A DNA stretch of 8,587 nucleotides, taken from Bacteroidota bacterium (GTDB lineage: Bacteria > Bacteroidota > Kryptoniia > Kryptoniales > JAKASW01). The notes under the pieces were generated by a model. The model saw only the letters and a list, made by a program, of their open reading frames with translations. It searched no databases and was not told the origin of the DNA. Numbering within the stretch: the stretch's first letter is position 1; each line of letters begins with the position of its first letter. The position numbers and the translations under genes were made by a program. Below are positions 6,475-8,587 of the stretch, piece after piece. The DNA lies in the NCBI GenBank assembly GCA_021796055.1, contig JAJYOS010000225.1:1-8587 (forward strand), read 5' to 3'.

Positions 6475-8032
6475 CCGTTAGCCAAACTTTCAATAATTTT
6501 GCCGCGTCTACCGGCTTTGTCTGTATGTATTCTCCGACGGTCTCCCTGATCTTTTGAGCCCTAAGAATTTCCTCCGAATATTCGGCGGCCTGCAGACTTT
6601 CGACGACATCCTCCCTATCCCGAGCGTTGAGCGATGCCCTCTCACCATCGGCAAGCGCTTGTTTCGGCTGCCTGGAGACCGTTACCTGCTTCAAAGGTTC
6701 CGCTTCCTGCTTCCGAAGTTTTCGGAAAATCGATAGAAAGACCACTATGGCCCCGATCATCGCGGCGAGTATCACAAATTTGTCCGCGTAATTCTGAACA
6801 TTGAAACCGGGCTTCTGCTTCATCATGTATTGCTGGTTGCCGTTTTCAAAGGGAATATTGACAAGAGAGACCTGGTCTCCTCGGTTCGCGTCATATCCGA
6901 CGGCAGACTCCACGATGTTCGTAAGCTGGGATATCTCCTGCTGACTTCGCGGAGTATACTCGATAGTCTGCACTCCCCCTTTATTTATGGCAGTGTATTT
7001 CCCGTTTACCAGCACCGCAACGGAGAGCTTCTTTATGCTTCCGACGCTGCCGACCAGCTTCTCCACTGTCTTTCCAACGTCATAGTTGGTAACGACGTTG
7101 GTCTGTCCGGAATTGTTCGAGAGCGAGTCTGCCGGGACTGCCGAATGCTGCTGCATCGTCTGCTCGCTGAGGACAACGCTGTTCGGATCATATTGCTCCG
7201 TAGTCTTCTCCACCTGGTTAAAATCCAGATCGGCGTTCACCCTGACTATCGCGTTGCCTGGACCGAGAACGGCGTCGAGCATGCTCTGGGCCTTGTTGGC
7301 AAGATAGTTCTCAACTTTTGTCTGAAGATCGTACTCCGAAGATGTCAGTGCATCAATGCCCGAAGTTTTTCTTGAAAGCATGTCTCCTTTTGAATCGACT
7401 ATCGTAACGTTGTCCGGACTGAGTCCTTCTATGCTCGCGGCAACAAGATTCTGAATACCGTTTATTTCTTCCGCGTTCAGGTGCGCCCCTTGTTTCAGTT
7501 TGAGGAAGACGGACGCCGTGGTTTTCTGTTGTTGACTGCGAAACAGGGCCTTTTCCGGAATGACGATACGCACGCTTGCTCCCTGAACTTCGTCAAGCTG
7601 AAGTATCGTCTTTTCTAACTCTCCTTCCAGAGCCCTCTTGTAGTCCACCCGTTCAGTGAAATCGGTCATCCCAAACGTCGGCTTGTCGAAAATTCCGTAG
7701 CCGACGATGCTTGATTTCGGGAGGCCCTCTCCGGCCAGTTGCAGCCGTAGCGCATAGACCTTGTTCTTAGGAACCAGGATCGATTTGCCCTGGTCGCCCA
7801 ATTCGTAGGGCACCGCCGCGGATTTCAGCTTATCGACTATCTTTGAGGCATCCTGTGGTTCCAGATTGGAGAAGAGCACGCCGTATGTCGGTTTGTTTGC
7901 CCAGTTTATCAGCATGACAACGGCGATCACGGAGACTACGGCCGCGATACCAATGCCTATCTTCTGCTGAAAAGTCAGCTTCTTAAATATGGATGAGAAC
8001 TGGCCGGGAAAAGACGACGGTGAATTTGCCAT
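6455..8032 (-). CDS. fliF: FliF, flagellar MS-ring protein
   Basis: FliF assembles the MS ring in the inner membrane, which houses the export gate and carries the FliG rotor. At 525 residues it is slightly shorter than Salmonella FliF (about 560). Two membrane segments frame the periplasmic part: about 25-43 (IGIGIAAVVSVIAVVMLIN) and 419-436 (FVILAAMIGAIVVFLSIF). Between them are ring-building domains resembling the secretin-associated YscJ/FliF fold (about 50-220), including RIVIPEKALF and SVFLKLK. A third domain (about 230-395) follows, with a short loop rich in Gln, Ser and Asn around 290-312 where the beta-collar insertion belongs. The cytoplasmic tail ends in the FliG-binding helix (about 494-525, with VDAAKLLKVWL). 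The gene starts 11 nt after fliE; the upstream bases (GCTGACAA) hold no Shine-Dalgarno sequence, but no other Met codon is near, so coupling to fliE termination is likely. Confidence 0.98.
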   Translation of the reverse strand: MANSPSSFPGQFSSIFKKLTFQQKIGIGIAAVVSVIAVVMLINWANKPTYGVLFSNLEPQDASKIVDKLKSAAVPYELGDQGKSILVPKNKVYALRLQLAGEGLPKSSIVGYGIFDKPTFGMTDFTERVDYKRALEGELEKTILQLDEVQGASVRIVIPEKALFRSQQQKTTASVFLKLKQGAHLNAEEINGIQNLVAASIEGLSPDNVTIVDSKGDMLSRKTSGIDALTSSEYDLQTKVENYLANKAQSMLDAVLGPGNAIVRVNADLDFNQVEKTTEQYDPNSVVLSEQTMQQHSAVPADSLSNNSGQTNVVTNYDVGKTVEKLVGSVGSIKKLSVAVLVNGKYTAINKGGVQTIEYTPRSQQEISQLTNIVESAVGYDANRGDQVSLVNIPFENGNQQYMMKQKPGFNVQNYADKFVILAAMIGAIVVFLSIFRKLRKQEAEPLKQVTVSRQPKQALADGERASLNARDREDVVESLQAAEYSEEILRAQKIRETVGEYIQTKPVDAAKLLKVWLTDGGENV

Positions 8033-8043
8033 TTGTCAGCGAC

Positions 8044-8343
8044 TCACATCTGCATCTGCATAATCTGCTTGTAAGCATCGAGCATCTTGTTCCTGATCTG
8101 AAGAAGCATGTCGAAGCTTACCTTTGCCTTTTCCATGGCGACCATGACCTCGTTGACGTCCGCCGGCTGGCCAGACGCCATCTTGTCCATGGCTGTGTTC
8201 GCGCTGTTTTGAAGATCGTTGACATGATTGACGAAGCCGTCGAGCATTTCCCCAAAACTTGTTGTCGCATCGTTGGCGCTTTTGTTAGCAGAAATATCAG
8301 GCGCCAATCTGCCTATCGCTGCCTGAAGTTCACTGACCTGCAT
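8044..8343 (-). CDS. fliE: FliE, MS-ring/rod junction protein
   Basis: FliE is the first secreted rod-type subunit and links the FliF ring and export gate to the proximal rod; it needs export but has no cleaved signal peptide. The 99 residues match the usual 100-110. The N-terminal half is variable. The C-terminal half carries the family pattern: NEVMVAMEKAKVSFDMLLQIRNKMLDAY is spread over about residues 64-91 and is followed by KQIMQMQM, the typical amphipathic end. ATG at 8341-8343 is preceded by AAAGGTG with good spacing. The stop of the upstream ORF lies 1 nt before the ATG. Position directly before fliF is the standard one. Confidence 0.96.
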   Translation of the reverse strand: MQVSELQAAIGRLAPDISANKSANDATTSFGEMLDGFVNHVNDLQNSANTAMDKMASGQPADVNEVMVAMEKAKVSFDMLLQIRNKMLDAYKQIMQMQM

Positions 8344-8344
8344 C

Positions 8345-8587
8345 CTACACCTTTCTATTTATGATTTGCCCGGGCTCCATGGAAGAATGAATACCGTTGG
8401 GCGAATAAGTTGAATGGGCATGTATTTGCGACGAGGATTCCGGAAACAGTTTCGCAAAAAACGCGCGCTCGGCATTTGTCAAGCCGCCATGACTAAGCGA
8501 GACTCCCGCCGTCGACTGAGATTTTTGTTCCGGAGCTGCCACCCTTGAACTTTTTGCCGGCTCTCTCTGTGATACCGGCGAAAACCC
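8345..8587 (-). CDS. C-terminal part of an unrecognised ORF upstream of fliE (partial)
   Basis: A frame enters from the right edge and stays open for 80 codons to TAG at 8345-8347. A GTG at 8540-8542 is possible as a start but has no proper ribosome site, and the frame is open beyond it, so the gene probably begins outside the window. I do not recognise the family. The visible part is hydrophilic, with no membrane segment. It is Ser/Gln/Pro-rich at first, then has one compact helical-looking motif, LTNAERAFFAKLFP, at visible residues 36-49, then a His/Ser-rich tail (IHAHSTYSPNG, 55-65). It lacks the C-terminal helix expected of FlgC or FlgB, the usual genes before fliE, so it is not simply the end of flgC. 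The stop is 1 nt from the fliE ATG and its last codons contain the fliE ribosome site, which argues for a genuine operon member. Function unknown. Confidence 0.65.
   Translation of the reverse strand, partial: GFSPVSQREPAKSSRVAAPEQKSQSTAGVSLSHGGLTNAERAFFAKLFPESSSQIHAHSTYSPNGIHSSMEPGQIINRKV
8348..8354 (-). promoter_or_regulatory. Ribosome binding site of fliE
   Basis: AAAGGTG (minus strand) ends 4 nt before the fliE ATG, with the AAGG core 6 nt away. It lies within the last codons (Arg-Lys-Val) of the upstream ORF, whose TAG stop (8345-8347) falls between the site and the start codon. The layout is the same as at fliK/flgD and again suggests coupling. Confidence 0.7.

Noticed and set aside
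6028..6549. Plus-strand open frame of 173 codons opposite the fliG 5' end and fliF 3' end
   Set aside because: Antisense to two certain genes and crosses their junction; no motif, no ribosome site.
1..8587. Possible internal promoters, terminators, RNA genes, mobile elements or CRISPR arrays
   Set aside because: Gaps between genes are at most 12 nt, no hairpin followed by a T-run was seen at any junction, and there are no spaced repeats, terminal inverted repeats or tRNA-like folds.

Overview
This window is a stretch of a bacterial flagellar basal-body/hook operon. Every convincing gene lies on the minus strand, so transcription runs from high to low coordinates. In transcription order the genes are: the 3' end of an unrecognised ORF (8345-8587), fliE, fliF, fliG, fliH, fliI, fliJ, a MotE/YlxF/FlbB-like gene, fliK, and the 5' part of flgD, which runs off the left edge. 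Coding sequence covers almost everything. The junctions are overlaps of 1 to 20 nt or gaps of 1 to 12 nt, so there is no room for an internal promoter or terminator and I see none. No RNA gene, mobile element, CRISPR array or repeat family is present.

The genes encode successive parts of one assembly line. FliE joins the MS ring to the rod. FliF forms the MS ring and export gate housing. FliG is the rotor torque ring. FliH, FliI and FliJ form the export ATPase complex (regulator, ATPase, central stalk). FliK controls hook length and substrate switching. FlgD is the hook cap. The MotE-like membrane protein between fliJ and fliK probably acts at the motor or stator periphery, by analogy with alphaproteobacterial MotE and spirochaete FlbB.

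The order fliEFGHIJ-(MotE-like)-fliK-flgD is the widespread ancestral-type arrangement found in Bacillus (with ylxF), in spirochaetes (with flbB) and in several other phyla, so it does not identify the organism. Base composition is near 50% GC, and TAA, TAG and TGA are all used as stops under the standard bacterial code. The proteins look like those of a free-living bacterium outside the gamma-proteobacterial type. A member of the FCB/Ignavibacteria-like lineages is a weak guess only. Shine-Dalgarno sites are uneven: flgD and fliE have clear GGTG-type sites, while fliF, fliI, fliK and the MotE-like gene have little or none and probably depend on translational coupling.

I do not see a novel multi-gene system. 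The part least explained by known biology is the truncated ORF immediately upstream of fliE. Secondary points of interest are the MotE-like gene, the modular N-terminus of FliK, a 9-nt repeat at the fliK/flgD junction, and unsettled start codons for fliG and fliH.
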